DNA of 64,000 bases from the NCBI GenBank assembly GCA_949361645.1, contig OX442423.1, forward strand, positions 5,927,505 to 5,991,504, read 5' to 3'. Each line of letters begins with the position of its first letter. The first letter of the stretch is position 1. Shown one piece after another: positions 10,641-21,514 of this stretch. The DNA is from Spongilla lacustris. Lineage: Eukaryota; Porifera; Demospongiae; Spongillida; Spongillidae. A program made the translations under genes and the position numbers. The notes below the pieces were generated by a model, which ran no database searches, was not told the origin of the DNA, and saw only the letters and a list, made by a program, of their open reading frames with translations.

Positions 10641-11010
10641 TTGACAACCACTGGTAATCATAGTGTGTATAATTGAAAAGAGAGGTCGATCCTCACCGAA
10701 ATCGCAACCGTTAGCGTTTGACAACCACTGGTAATTATAATTAAAAAGAGAAAACGATTCTCACCGAAATCGCAACCGTTAAGGCAGACAAAATTATAAT
10801 GAAAACCATGCATTTTAACACAGAACAGAAGTTCTATAATTGATAATTTGGAAGTTATATCATGAAAGCAATTTAAAACCAAGACAGAAGTTCTATATTA
10901 TAGTGAATAGCTAATTTATAATTTAAACACAAGACAGAATTTATATAATGAAATTAATTTAAACACAAGAAGACACTTGAAACAAGACAGAAGTTCTTTC
11001 ACGACATCAG
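10641..11010 (+). repeat. Short tandem duplications
   Basis: Two copies of GACAACCACTGGTAAT followed by CTCACCGAAATCGCAACCGT (10640-10780). Then come three or four degenerate copies of a unit containing AAGACAGAAGTTCTATA (10815-11000). Confidence 0.65.
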
Positions 11011-11539
11011 ATGTTTAATTGCATGGAGACGGCTGTGCTCCTTTCTTCTGTTCTTGGCATGAAGAGTGTTCTAAAGAATGATTTTGACTCGTTGTATACT
11101 GATAGATTGTTCTTAAAAATTCCTTCAGGATAATAAAAAGTTCATATGGAATAATTTTGTTGTATATGCATTCTTTGTAGGAAAACAAAGCTCTTTTTCA
11201 GAGCATATTTGAATAATATACTTCAATGTAATCTTCATGTCACTAAATCAAAATTGACAAGAATGTTAGTATCCACACAATATTGGCTTACTTGTTGACA
11301 TACATTTAGGGTGGAATTTTCCCTGCATGCCTTCCACAATTTTAGTATTTTTTGGTATGATTTTCATAGAAGCACCTCTCTGGCAGGGGTTCCACTGGCT
11401 TCACTTCTGGAATTGGTTGTCTAAAACTGGGTACTAAATCTTTATATGTGTAGCTTTGGAGAACCCAAAAACAATAATATAAACGTAATGATAAGAAATG
11501 AAAAGTAATAACAACTACTGGCATGTTCTATACATTGTT

Positions 11540-11863
11540 TTGCTTACTGACGACGTATGTCCAGATGAATGTGCGACCAGTATACTATAGTGCCTCGATT
11601 TGTCTTCGGTGCGGCCTCTTCCCTGATGGCCTCCACTTTTGCACACGTGATACTATTAAAACGCATTTGTTCTATCTTCTGTTAAAACCACCGCTATTGC
11701 ATCTTCGTTCTTCCCTGCCACGTACATACAGCAGAACATCGTCATGGCTTAGCGAGAAGTCTGTCGAACGCTTTCGTATCAGCCACTTCTCTGACTCTGT
11801 GTAGCGGCGCATAATGCATGCAGGGTACGTCCTGTCCTTTCGATACGACTGTACCCACTTCAT
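11540..11863 (-). pseudogene. Possible retrotransposon integrase-like fragment
   Basis: The minus strand encodes EKWLIRKRSTDFSL followed by DDVLLYVRGREERRC. This resembles the segment (R-K-x-x-x-F-x-L-x-D-x-x-L-Y-Y) preceding the zinc-binding H2C2 region of Ty3-type integrases. Downstream in other frames a G-G-H-Q-G piece fits the start of that zinc site. Stops and frame changes break it. The match is by pattern only and could be coincidental. Confidence 0.35.
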
Positions 11864-13385
11864 GCAGATCTTTTCTATTCCTGCATGGAGTACAATGTAA
11901 TTTTCTTACTATACTGACACATGCACTGGAAAAGAAAACAATTCAGTGCTACATTTTAAGTAGAACAATGAGTGCATGCTAGCTCAGTCTCAGATGTTCA
12001 TAACATAACCTACCATTCCACGGCCTTCTTGTTCTCAGTCTTACGTGACGCGCATGCACGTGGTTTTAAATTGGTGATGTAGGCACCAATTTAGTAAATA
12101 AGGGATTTCGGATATTATCGCAATTCTCAAATATTATACAGACCTACATTTAGCAAGTTAAATATATAAGGTCTGTAGACATGTAATGTTTGACAAATGC
12201 TATGCTTAATACAATTCATACACTGATAACCATCTTGTGCCTCTCATCTTTTATGCAGTTTGTCTATGAGCGCAACATATTTTTATATCAAGCCAGCAAT
12301 TCCCATGGCTCATGTCGCAAACTTTCATAGCACATATACATTGTTGGCATAAGTGGGATTTCATTCTTCATTTTGTAGCCGTACACTAGATTATATCATT
12401 AGCCAACATCGCTTGCACGTCCTAATACCAGTTCAGCTACTCTCCCCTATCACTGTAGTGTCTGCTAGTATATCTGTCAGGTAGGATATTGATGCAACTG
12501 AACTGACAGTCATTGGATCACTGAACTCCAATCTTTCCTTCTACTGTCCCCTGTATAGGCCTATTATATTCCTGAATCATGGGCGGGATAAACCGTGTTG
12601 GTGCAAGGTGCTAATTAAGGCTTGTTATTCGTGTACTTTATACTATAAATGGTATAGAAGCCTTACTATGGTATGGGCATAAGAGTTACTGAGCAATTCT
12701 ATACATAGTCCATGGAAAGAGAAGCGAGTAAGTGGATATTGCTATACTGGCGCGGCGTGAGGATTGATATCGACGATTCGTAGCAGTATATCACAGGTTT
12801 AGGTAAGAATATATTGCTATTTGCAGTGAATTCTATAGTTCTTTACCACCGGTAGAGATCTAGTCAGTTTGGTCCATTCCTATAATAACGCTCCTTCCTA
12901 ACGTCACAATCAATGAACAGACTACGGCGAATACGAGTGTGTTGGTCACTTAGATTTGGCGATAACTCCCCATTGCTGTGTTTATTTTCTAGCAGTCTAA
13001 GTTTCTAGTGGGCTCTAATATGGGTACTAGTAATAGGGGGAGGTTGGAAAACTGTTTATAGGGTGTAGATGCGCACCTCTCCAAGGTGATTGGAGATAAT
13101 GTGTTCTCATAGGTATAGGAAATTTTAAGGTCAGATGTTTGCACGCACCCTCAGATGACATACACCTGTATGTATATGCACCTGTAAGACAAGGATTGTC
13201 ATCTGTGTGTTTGGTCAGTGTGTCATGTTTGTTTGCACTTACCCCCAGATGACATGTATCTAGGCACGTCTTTTTACATGCACACAAAGACAAGCCAGAC
13301 GGCTTAAAGACATGTGAGGATATTACAAAGAGACGCTGTCCCTACAAGATATGTAAATTTTCGATCAAACCTATACAAAGACATC
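11864..13385. other. No gene seen
   Basis: AT-rich DNA without recognisable exons. Open frames at 13027-13293 and 13304-13528 on the minus strand have no family signature, and the second runs into the element beginning at 13391. Confidence 0.4.
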
Positions 13386-13390
13386 CAGCC

Positions 13391-14159
13391 CAGGGAATAA
13401 TTTAACCGGATTCGCATCGCATTTTGCGAAGCAGTTTTTATTAGATGCGAAACAACTTCAAAATATTGTCGCAGAAAACTGCGATGCAAATCATGTAATC
13501 TATCCGTGTTTGCAGGCACGTTGCTCATGCAGTGTAAATGCTACGCGAAGAGAGTGCATTTATGGTACAAAAGGGTTCCAATCAGAAAGCTGGCATCAGC
13601 CACACTCACGTGACATCGCGATCGCGACAATTAATGTGACGATGAACGATTGCGTACGCTTACGAATGACATGAGCGCGCAGCGTACACAGCCGGCTTCG
13701 GGAAGGGGGAGTCTAATTTTATATTTTAAATAGAATTCGCAAGTTACCAAATCATTACAGATTAAAATGTACGTTTACTCACAAACGTACGTGCTACATG
13801 TACGTCTATTACTGCACATGAATATGCCAGAACGCCTACGCGACAGTGCCAATACGGGTGGTCAAAATATACAAATATGAAAACTTTTAAATGTGATGGT
13901 GACCTCGTTTTGTATAGACGGGGGGGAGGGGGGAGGGGAGGGGGGGGGGGATCGAAGTAGTCGTTTGACTCGTTCGCCTGAAAGCGATCCAAATGCACGC
14001 GGGCGTGTCCGTGGGATAGCTCTGCTTTGTGTTCAAATGAAGAATCATCACACATATCGGCGGGAATAAATTGCGATGCAACTGAACCAAGTTGCTAATC
14101 AATTTTGATTTTGCAGAGCAAAATTGCTATGCAATTTAAAAAAAGTAAATTATTCCCTG
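13391..14159. mobile_element. 769-bp element with CAGGGAATAATTT termini
   Basis: Left end CAGGGAATAATTTA, right end its complement (AAATTATTCCCTG), flanked on both sides by CAGCC (13386-13390 and 14160-14164), a candidate 5-bp target duplication. The termini are followed inward by GCGATGCAA/TTGCATCGC words in both orientations. The centre holds a G-rich stretch (13921-13950). No transposase is visible. Confidence 0.62.
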
Positions 14160-14164
14160 CAGCC

Positions 14165-15220
14165 CATACAACACCACTAAAACAGTTAGTTATTCAGTTT
14201 TATTGTAATCCTTAAGCATGGCTTTAATCATATTTACAGCAACAAGTAGCTATCTTGCTAATGCCATGTGTCTAATACACAGTGACACTCAAGACTAAAA
14301 AGACACCTGAGACACAAGCAATATTAATTGATGCCGCCAAGTTTATTTATCTGTGAAATTCATATTTTGGCTGATTTAATTAGGTACGAAATTGATTACA
14401 CTTAATATCAGCATGTCTCTTGACTATTATCCCCCATTCATTCCTCTCTCATCCCATTTCTTTTTCTCCAGACACAGGTGTATAGAGGAAGCATTCAGTC
14501 ACACTTAAAGAGTGTGCCAGGTCGAGTTAACTACTAATTAAGGACCAATGTTGAGGGCCCACATGCGGCTTAAAGCTATATGAGTCTCTTTACCTCTTCT
14601 CACTTCTCTTCTCATCCAACTTCTTTTTCCTACCTCGAGCTCCCCCTCTGCAGAAAATATCTGGGCACACGAGCAGCGTTATTTGTTTGTGAAATTCACT
14701 TTTTATTATGCACATGATTGGAAAAACACTTATGCATCATTCTCTAAACAATAATGGCTGAAGTGTATTAGTTTTGTTTTCTTTTTTACAAGTACGAAAT
14801 TGAGATTTATCCAGTACCCTCATCTCTCTTATGTTCAGTTGACTATTATGATATATGTGTTTATTACTTTTCATCTATTAATAAACTTTTTCTGCACTTG
14901 GTGTTCACACAATTTGATAATATTAAACAGTGTTAATTGTTACAGAAGCTGCATGCATAGTTGACGACGACCTGTATGCGATCATTTTCGAATCAAATCA
15001 TAATGGGAACAAATATAAATAGTAACAACTTACATTTGTATAACAAATTAGTTTTAGAATAAGCATCCCAGACCAATCGAAGAAAACAGTTCATTGTTAC
15101 AGATGCTGCTTATATAGTTGACGACCTGCGATCGTTGGCTTTTGCTTTTCGAACCAAATGTGCCAGCCCTTACGTGAATGCAAGGGGTGGAATATACATA
15201 TACATGCATGTATTTAAAAC
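14165..15220. other. No gene seen; diverged tandem copies
   Basis: Two related segments begin TTGTTACAGAAGCTGCATGC (about 14937) and TTGTTACAGATGCTGC (about 15095), each followed by GTTGACGACCTG and TTCGAA. Otherwise this is AT-rich non-coding sequence. Confidence 0.5.
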
Positions 15221-15412
15221 CAGGGAATACGGTCCGGGGGGGGGGGGGGGGGGGGGGGGGGACTCAATTCCCTAGGGAAATGAGTCCGGTTAATTAGTTT
15301 TGTACAACCAGGGAACTCGGTCCGGGGGACCGTATTCCCTAGGGAGATGGGTCCGAAGGGGACCGTATTCCCTAAGGGAATACGGTCCGCCGGACCGAAA
15401 ATTGGGCAGAGA
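15221..15412. repeat. GGGAATACGGTCC word-palindrome repeat, copy B (inverted)
   Basis: Starts CAGGGAATACGGTCCG, then a run of 20-odd G, then alternating GGGAATACGGTCC/GGACCGTATTCCC words, ending CGGACCGAAAATTGGG. This is the reverse complement of the 10.44-10.60 kb copy. Confidence 0.75.
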
Positions 15413-15447
15413 TAATATTCCTTCCCTCCCGTTTTGCCAATCCAAAG

Positions 15448-15602
15448 GTGCTGTGTACCTGAAGAACTCCATATTCAAGTACTGGAGGGAGGCAGATCCT
15501 GGTGATACCGATGCAGACGCTACAGCCTACCTCTGAGCAGGCCAAAACCATTGTCAGGGAGAACATAGTAAACGCCATAATATAAACACCACCAATCATC
15601 AG
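15448..15602 (+). pseudogene. Importin-7/8-like exon with frameshift and stop
   Basis: The frame GAVYLKNSIFKYWRE, then about 12 residues, then after a frame change SEQAKTIVRENIVNAII and TPPIIR matches the layout of the N-terminal HEAT region of importin-7/8 family nuclear transport receptors (A-G-V-x-Y-L-K-N ... E-x-x-x-x-I-R-x-N-I-V-E-A-I-I). The segment has exon-like borders: a pyrimidine-rich tract (15420-15436) before AG at 15446-15447, and AG|GTGAGA at 15602/15603. A one-base shift near 15532 and a TAA after NAII break it. No neighbouring exons of such a gene were found, so it is probably a stranded, decayed copy. Importin identity is inferred from motif order. Confidence 0.62.
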
Positions 15603-16220
15603 GTGAGAGGACTTCATGTGTATTCTTTCAAAGCATTGGATGGTTTAATTGGAGTGTGATCATTATCGGCTGAATTTAGGGGACATTGAGGGAACATTTA
15701 GAGGACATTCAGTAATCCTAGGCAGGGTTGTGTGCTGTGGGGCATTCACCAAGTTATGTTTTCGGGTCAGAAGTTACCCATTGTTGTGCATACTGGTCAT
15801 TTAGCGGGATGTAACTATATCGAATGAATTGAAGCTTTCACTGTGTGTGTATGCGTGTACATGAGTTGGCCTATTAGACCATGAAAAAGTTTGTGTTGTT
15901 CCTCAACCTGCTGTCTAAGGCCTATGTTTTTTTCTTAACCTATTTTCCTTTTTTTTGGTTACTTCGTTGGAGTTTTTGTTGTTACCGTGGCTGGTACTGG
16001 CATAGCAATCTAGCAATGGGAACATTGCACCAGTACAGCACAGCCACTTTAACAATAAATAATTTAAGAATATGCTGTGCAGACAGCGGCATCAAAGTTG
16101 CTGTATGCATGACATACTGGCAATGAGGTTAATGGCAGGCAATGTCAAGATACTGCAATCGTGCTCGCTCACTCACTCACCTGGGATCCTCCAGGTGTGG
16201 GGATACTGGCTCCTCCAATA
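15603..16220. other. No gene seen
   Basis: The 81-residue open frame at 15881-16126 starts with a hydrophobic, T-rich-derived segment but has no family features or splice context, so it was not called. Confidence 0.4.
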
Positions 16221-16222
16221 TA

Positions 16223-16888
16223 CAGGGTGTTTCACAATCAAGGAAAATTGTTTATAAATTGACCACAAGCAGTTAATTAACTGGTGATTGTTCTTAAAAG
16301 TTTTAATAGCAAAAGAAGACATGCTGGTGAAATAAAATTAATATTATCTTTAATGGTTAATTAACAATTATAAAAGTCCCAAAACCCCTATTCATTTCAA
16401 TTAAATATTATTAATGTTAATAAATGTAGGATTGGTGGCTAGTTAAAAGATGCAAACTGTACTTAGGTAACTGCTTCCATTTAGAAGTTATTCGAGATTG
16501 AAATCTTGATTTTTGCAATGTACAATGTACTTGATTTAGGGGCCATTGTATCTCGATTTAGTGGTTTGAATTTATTAATAAATTCGGCCAAGTTGATGTT
16601 ATTAAAATTCAAGGATATGTTGGAGCTTTTGGATGCCTCTAAAATGGTATGTTTTGATTAGGTGTTATCGAGAATTATTAATTCGTTTTGTTAATTTTAA
16701 TTTTTTGATTTTATTAAATTAATTATTAAATTAATATTTATTTTATTAAATTAATTATTAAATTAATATTTAATTTGTTTACATCAGTATTTAAGCTCGA
16801 GTTAATAGAGCATTGATCAACAATTTATAGTTAATTAACTGCTTGCAGTTAATTTATAAACAATTTTCCTTGATTGTGAAACACCCTG
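16223..16888. mobile_element. 666-bp TA-flanked MITE (CAGGGTGTTTCA termini)
   Basis: Terminal inverted repeats match perfectly for 38 bp from CAGGGTGTTTCACAATCAAG inward, and for most of the next 20 bp. TA lies directly outside both ends (16221-16222, 16889-16890). The interior is very AT-rich with tandem TTAAATTAATTATTAAA pieces and no coding potential. TA duplication and this terminus type point to mobilisation by a Tc1/mariner-like transposase. The first eight bases are the same as in the 13.5-kb element at 40030. Confidence 0.85.
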
Positions 16889-16890
16889 TA

Positions 16891-18465
16891 CATTTAAATT
16901 CAGTATATTCATTGTCACCTATCAGCATACATTAGATGTACACAACACCTCCTGCCTGGACGTACTGTGCTTATGATGTGATACAACCTCATGATGACTC
17001 CTATGTACGATTAAGTCTTGACTGATTGTAATCACGCGCATTGCACGTGATTATACAATACACTACATCTCCCCTTCCCAAGTGCACTGCATGCACATTA
17101 CACTAGATCTCCCTTCCCACAATGTCGTTCCTCTTTCCACTGTCTTCACTCCATGCACTCCCTTGCTTCTGTGTCTTCATTGTCTGCCTGCTTTCCCACA
17201 TATATTCTCTCGGGCATATGCTTATTCTTGCATCCTCTCTTGCACTGTCCCTGCATATTCTATTTCCTGCTTTTCACGATCCTGCCTCATTCGGGCTCAG
17301 GCTATCTTGCCTCTATTGGCTCGGGCTATTTTGCAACTCTTGGCTTTGGCTCAGGCCATCTTGCCTTCTGTAAAGGAATTTGTATCAAGGGGCGTAGCAT
17401 TTTTGTAAAACGTTAAAATTCATACATGTAACTGTGATTATTTGAATTCATCTCTTAATATTTCATGACCACATCATGCATAAGAATAATTTACTTTTTT
17501 CAATTACATGTATACACAGGAAGTAATGGCTATTCATGTGGAAGTTTGGAACACATTGGAACACAATGACAAGGTATACTCACCAATATTTATCCCCTTA
17601 ACTTATTGTCCCTCCCTTGAAACGCCATCATCAACTATGGTGTGTGTCATCGCTATCATCCACTGTGCTGCGTAGCCATGAGGTGGGAACAGGGAGGAGG
17701 AGGAGGATGGGATGACCTAATGAATTGCACCATGTTGCTGGAACCAAGTGGCTGAAGACATTAATGTCTGATGTAGTTTGCATATATTTTATTGTGTTCC
17801 TCATATTATATTATCCAGGGAGGGGGGAGGTGGGGGGGGGGGGGGGGGGGGGGGGGCAAAATAATAATATTATAGTCACCGACCTAAAAAATCAAATCAA
17901 GGGCCACCATGCAGACAACTCCAGATTAGGTGTCCCACAGACACAACAACCACCTGCTATTGTTTTTTTTTTTTTAAACGAGTCCTTCACCGTTCACATT
18001 AGTCATTTACGTCATGGCATGGATAGCGTCATTGGCCCGGCCGCGGCGGGGATGTATGAATAAACGCATACAATTTGTTTAGCTGACATCAAAAACCATA
18101 ATTGCACAGATATTTGTTGGAGTATAAAACCTTCGGATTTGCGTATTTAAAACACGCCTCCTCAGTGTACATATATTTATAGAGAGGGTGGCAGCTGAGG
18201 TGTGACTGACTCAGCGCAATTTTTGGAAGGGCACGACACTGGCGTGCCCCCCACCCCCCCAAAAAGAGACGTACCCTTATCTAAAGTGCGCGTTTTTGTG
18301 TCGACCGAATAATCAGGGCTACTGGTATATGGGGGAGTGGTCCGGTTACACTTTGTAACTATACGACGTTCATACTACTTGAAATGAGCGGAACCAATAT
18401 CAAATCAAAGTCTTGAAATGTGTGGCACTATATCAAAAGTAAAAAAAAATTACTAAGGCTTAAAC
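16891..18465. other. No gene seen
   Basis: Includes a pyrimidine-rich stretch (17070-17360) that keeps three plus frames open without any family signature, and a G-run with one T at 17819-17857. The 17725-18063 frame crosses the G-run and is not credible. Confidence 0.45.
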
Positions 18466-18469
18466 ATCG

Positions 18470-18606
18470 ATCCAAATTATTTCAATCCAAAATCGTTGGA
18501 TTGTTTTTCAATCCAACGCTAATGTGTTAAATATTTGGATTGTTTACTAATCCAAATGTATTTCAATCCCTGGGATTGAAATCATTTGGATTGCGGAGTG
18601 TACGAC
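18470..18606. repeat. CAATCCAA/TTGGATTG word repeat
   Basis: At least eight copies of CAATCC or its complement within about 135 bp, in mixed orientation (CCAAAATCGTTGGATTG, ATTTGGATTGTTTACTAATCC, CAATCCCTGGGATTG). The right flank reads CGACTTTTTTAACAGTGTG, like a MITE terminus. The left terminus is not clear. Confidence 0.55.
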
Positions 18607-18973
18607 TTTTTTAACAGTGTGTATATTTTTTTCATGAAGTGATATTCCTCAGCGATAATATATCCTTCATAGCTTATAATTACCTGAAGTGATATATAAA
18701 TGTAGATATTTAGTGAAGTTCACCCCTCCACCTAGCTGCAATGATATGCCCCCTACATGTTGTTGTAGCGATCAACATTGCCATCCTATCAAAACATTCT
18801 ACCTGTGTCCCTGATAACTGTAAAATATTGCCTAATGGATGGGTAGTCAAGTAATGTACATTATAAAAGACCCTCCCCCTATAGCTGAAGTAATATGCCC
18901 CCAAGCCATCCTACAAAATACCACATGTATATATACATGTACATATATATGCCAAGGTATATCACAGTTATGG

Positions 18974-19111
18974 ACTACACAGCCTAATGCATCAGCAGTG
19001 ATGGGACAAAACAGAACGTAGCAGTGAACATGTATACTCAATGATGTCATCGCTGCTATGTTATGTTTTGTCCCATCACTGCTGATGCATAATGAAATTT
19101 TTTGGCTATGT
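18974..19111. repeat. Large imperfect palindrome
   Basis: ATGCATCAGCAGTGATGGGA and seven further bases (18987-19013) are perfectly mirrored at 19064-19090, and the pairing continues inward with a few mismatches to about 19030. Outer arms (CTACACAGCC and GGCTATGTAG) pair after a 9-bp offset. No flanking direct repeat was found. Confidence 0.75.
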
Positions 19112-20135
19112 AGTAGGTAAAGGTTTTCTTTTAATGCCCAAACCTAATATCTTATAAACAGCTTGTTGATATCTTATTCAGTAATGTTGTCATGTCACTA
19201 AGGTACAAACAAAATTGATTTCATCTTTTTAAGCACAATTACAAGAATGCACAGCAAAATCTGTTCTTGAATACTGACAAATCGATTGCTTGAGTGAGAT
19301 TGTTCCTTCCTCCCTACCCTGGTGATCAGCTCCAATCTGCCAAATGACTAACAACCAATTGTAATATTGGGACACACGTACGCACGCACACACACACACA
19401 CTACAGTTGACATCCACTGGCACATGCACACAGACGTAGTAGGAGTTTAGGATGAATAGTAGCACCTGGCACTGTGAACTGCCCTCAGAGATTGATCCCC
19501 TGCCACTCGAAGGATGTTCCACTACTTTGGTCCCCTGCTGCTCAGAGGATGGTCCCCTTCCCAGTATGGCTTCATCACACATCAGACCAGCATTTAACAT
19601 GATACTGCTTGACAGGGCAATGTCAAAAGGTTGATATTCACTGAGCCCCTAAGATCCACTAGTCACAACAGTGAACTGCACACCATGATGCACACAGCAC
19701 CAGCGAAGGAGGGATGGTGCCTTCTACTACAGTGTCGTCCACCCACAAATTCACAACTGCTCGTGGTCAACTCGCAAGCAACTCGCGAGTGACTCACAAT
19801 CTGTACTCACTTCGAGCAAGTTGAATGTACATGTATACTTGGAAGGAAAAAATCAAACATCAATATATTAAATATTGCACTTCTCGAACTAATGAATTGC
19901 TCACTAGAAACTACATATAGTAGTAGACGTAACAACACTTCGAACCACCAGGCAACCGTACTATATTTAGCATACCAGCGCCATATATATTTTAACACGT
20001 TCCGTCGTACTGTGACGATCGTAGCAGTAAGAAGAGTCATTGTAAACCACTGCATGTTGCTTAGTTATGAATGGTTGGAGTAGGGCATTAATTAGAGAAG
20101 GAGGCAAATTTATAAACATGTATGGAAGTGAAAGG
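19112..20135. other. No gene seen
   Basis: A CA microsatellite lies at about 19379-19402. The 123-residue minus-strand frame at 19229-19600 crosses it and was not accepted. If the collagen gene extends upstream, this would be intron. Confidence 0.4.
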
Positions 20136-20139
20136 AGCT

Positions 20140-20482
20140 AGGAGACAGGGGCAAAGGTATGGAGGAGGGAGGGGCAAAGGTGTGGAGGAGGGAGGGGCAA
20201 AGGTATAGAAGAGGGAGGGGCAAAGGTATGGAGGAGAGAGGGGCAAAGGTGTGGAGGAGGGAGGGGCAAAGGTATAGAAGAGGGAGGGGCAAAGGTATGG
20301 AGGCGAGAGGGGCAAAGGTGTGGAGGAGGGAGGGGCAAAGGTATAGAAGAGGGAGGGGCAAAGGTATAGAAGAGGGAGGGGCAAAGGTATGGAGGAGAGA
20401 GGGGCAAAGGTGTGGAGGAGGGAGGGGCAAAAGTGTGGAGGAGGGAGGGGCAAAGGTGTGGAGGAGGGGCAAAGGTATGGTG
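20140..20482 (+). repeat. 23-bp minisatellite with three-unit higher-order pattern
   Basis: About 15 units of CAAAGGTNTNGANGAGNGAGGGG fall into three variants: A (GTGTGGAGGAGGGAG), B (GTATAGAAGAGGGAG) and C (GTATGGAGGAGAGAG). The order is largely C-A-B repeated, that is, a 69-bp higher-order unit. 69 is a multiple of three, which keeps frames open on both strands. It lies 138 bp upstream of the first collagen exon. Confidence 0.92.
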
Positions 20483-20619
20483 GATAGAGAGGGAGGCAAT
20501 GGTATATACATGAAGGAGAGAGGTGAGATGAGCAATGAGATATCAACAAGGCATGTGTTTTCTCTCCTCCCCCTCCATTACCCTGCCCATGTATACACAT
20601 TTCGCATCATTTCCTACAG

Positions 20620-21188
20620 GGCAAGAATGGAGTTGATGGACACAAGGGAGAGCCAGGAACCATTGGTGAGCAGGGATCGGCTGGTGTCACTGGTCCTGAT
20701 GGAGAGAAGGGAGCTCAGGGCAAGAGCGTAAGTGGTTGCATGCATATTACCTAATTAATGCCCATTGCACACACTCCATTGCCTTAGTTAGTCTTAGCCT
20801 ATTGGCTAGGCCACATTGGTCTTCACTGGTGCGCTAGGGTTGCTCTTCACATTCTGTGGTGCTGTTGTATTTGCTGTTGTTTTTGTGCAGGGATTACCAG
20901 GTCTGGCTGGGCCTAAGGGAGAGATGGGTGATGCAGGTCTTGAGGGTATCAAGGGAGCTCCAGGCCCAGCTGGGCAGAAGGGGCAGAAGGGAGTAGCTGT
21001 AAGCAAATGATATGCAAACTCTGCAGGGACCTGCCGGACACAAGGGAGCTCCTGGTGTCAGGGGAGACAATGGGGACAAGGGGGACCAGGGGCCTGCTGG
21101 GGACATTGGCTTTCATGGAAGAATTGGCCCAGCAGGAGATGATGGAGCTGTGGGGAACCCAGGTCCTCAGGGACCTCAGGGACCAGCC
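20620..21188 (+). CDS. Fibrillar-type collagen, three internal exons
   Basis: Three exons each start with a Gly codon and encode uninterrupted Gly-X-Y triplets: 20620-20727 (12 triplets, 108 bp), 20891-20998 (12 triplets, 108 bp) and 21027-21188 (18 triplets, 162 bp). All junctions are phase 0 with CAG acceptors and GTAAGT/GTAAGC donors. Exons of 54-bp multiples that begin on Gly are the hallmark of fibrillar collagen genes. Proteins of this family form triple helices that assemble into extracellular fibrils; the sequence has several Gly-x-Lys and charged triplets (GEK, GDK, GHK) typical of the helix. The introns are 163 bp and only 28 bp. No N- or C-propeptide exons were found, and minisatellites flank both sides. 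This is either the middle of a gene with large repeat-filled introns or a preserved fragment. No stops or frameshifts interrupt the exons. Confidence 0.87.
20999..21026 (+). other. 28-bp intron between collagen exons 2 and 3
   Basis: Runs from GTAAGC to CTGCAG. It is required to keep the Gly-X-Y register: reading through gives a frameshift and an in-frame TGA at 21008. Both flanking exons are exact multiples of 54 bp, so the boundaries are well fixed. Confidence 0.8.
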
Positions 21189-21235
21189 GTAAGCCATGGT
21201 CCTTTTTACATGTTCCTTTGAAATTTGGACTGTAC

Positions 21236-21514
21236 CCCATACATGTACTTCATCATCACTGTACCCATATTTCATCATCTCTGTACCCATACTTCATCAT
21301 CACTGTATTGCATACTTCATCGTCACTGTACCGCACACTTCATCATCACTGTACCACATACGTCATCATCACTATACCTCATACTTCCTCATCACTGTAC
21401 CCCATACTTCATCGTCACTGTACCGCATACTTCATCATCACTGTACCCCATACTTCATCATCACTGTACCCCATACTTCATCGTCACTGTACCCCATACT
21501 TCATCATCTTAGGG
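21236..21514 (+). repeat. 23-24 bp minisatellite (CATACTTCATCATCACTGTACC)
   Basis: About twelve units that begin 48 bp after the last collagen exon. Three plus frames remain open because the unit lacks stops; these are not genes. Confidence 0.92.

Noticed and set aside
20088..20731. Several overlapping frames (up to 190 codons) around the 23-bp minisatellite
   Set aside because: The repeat lacks stops in most frames; only the last part (from 20620) is a real collagen exon, in its own frame.
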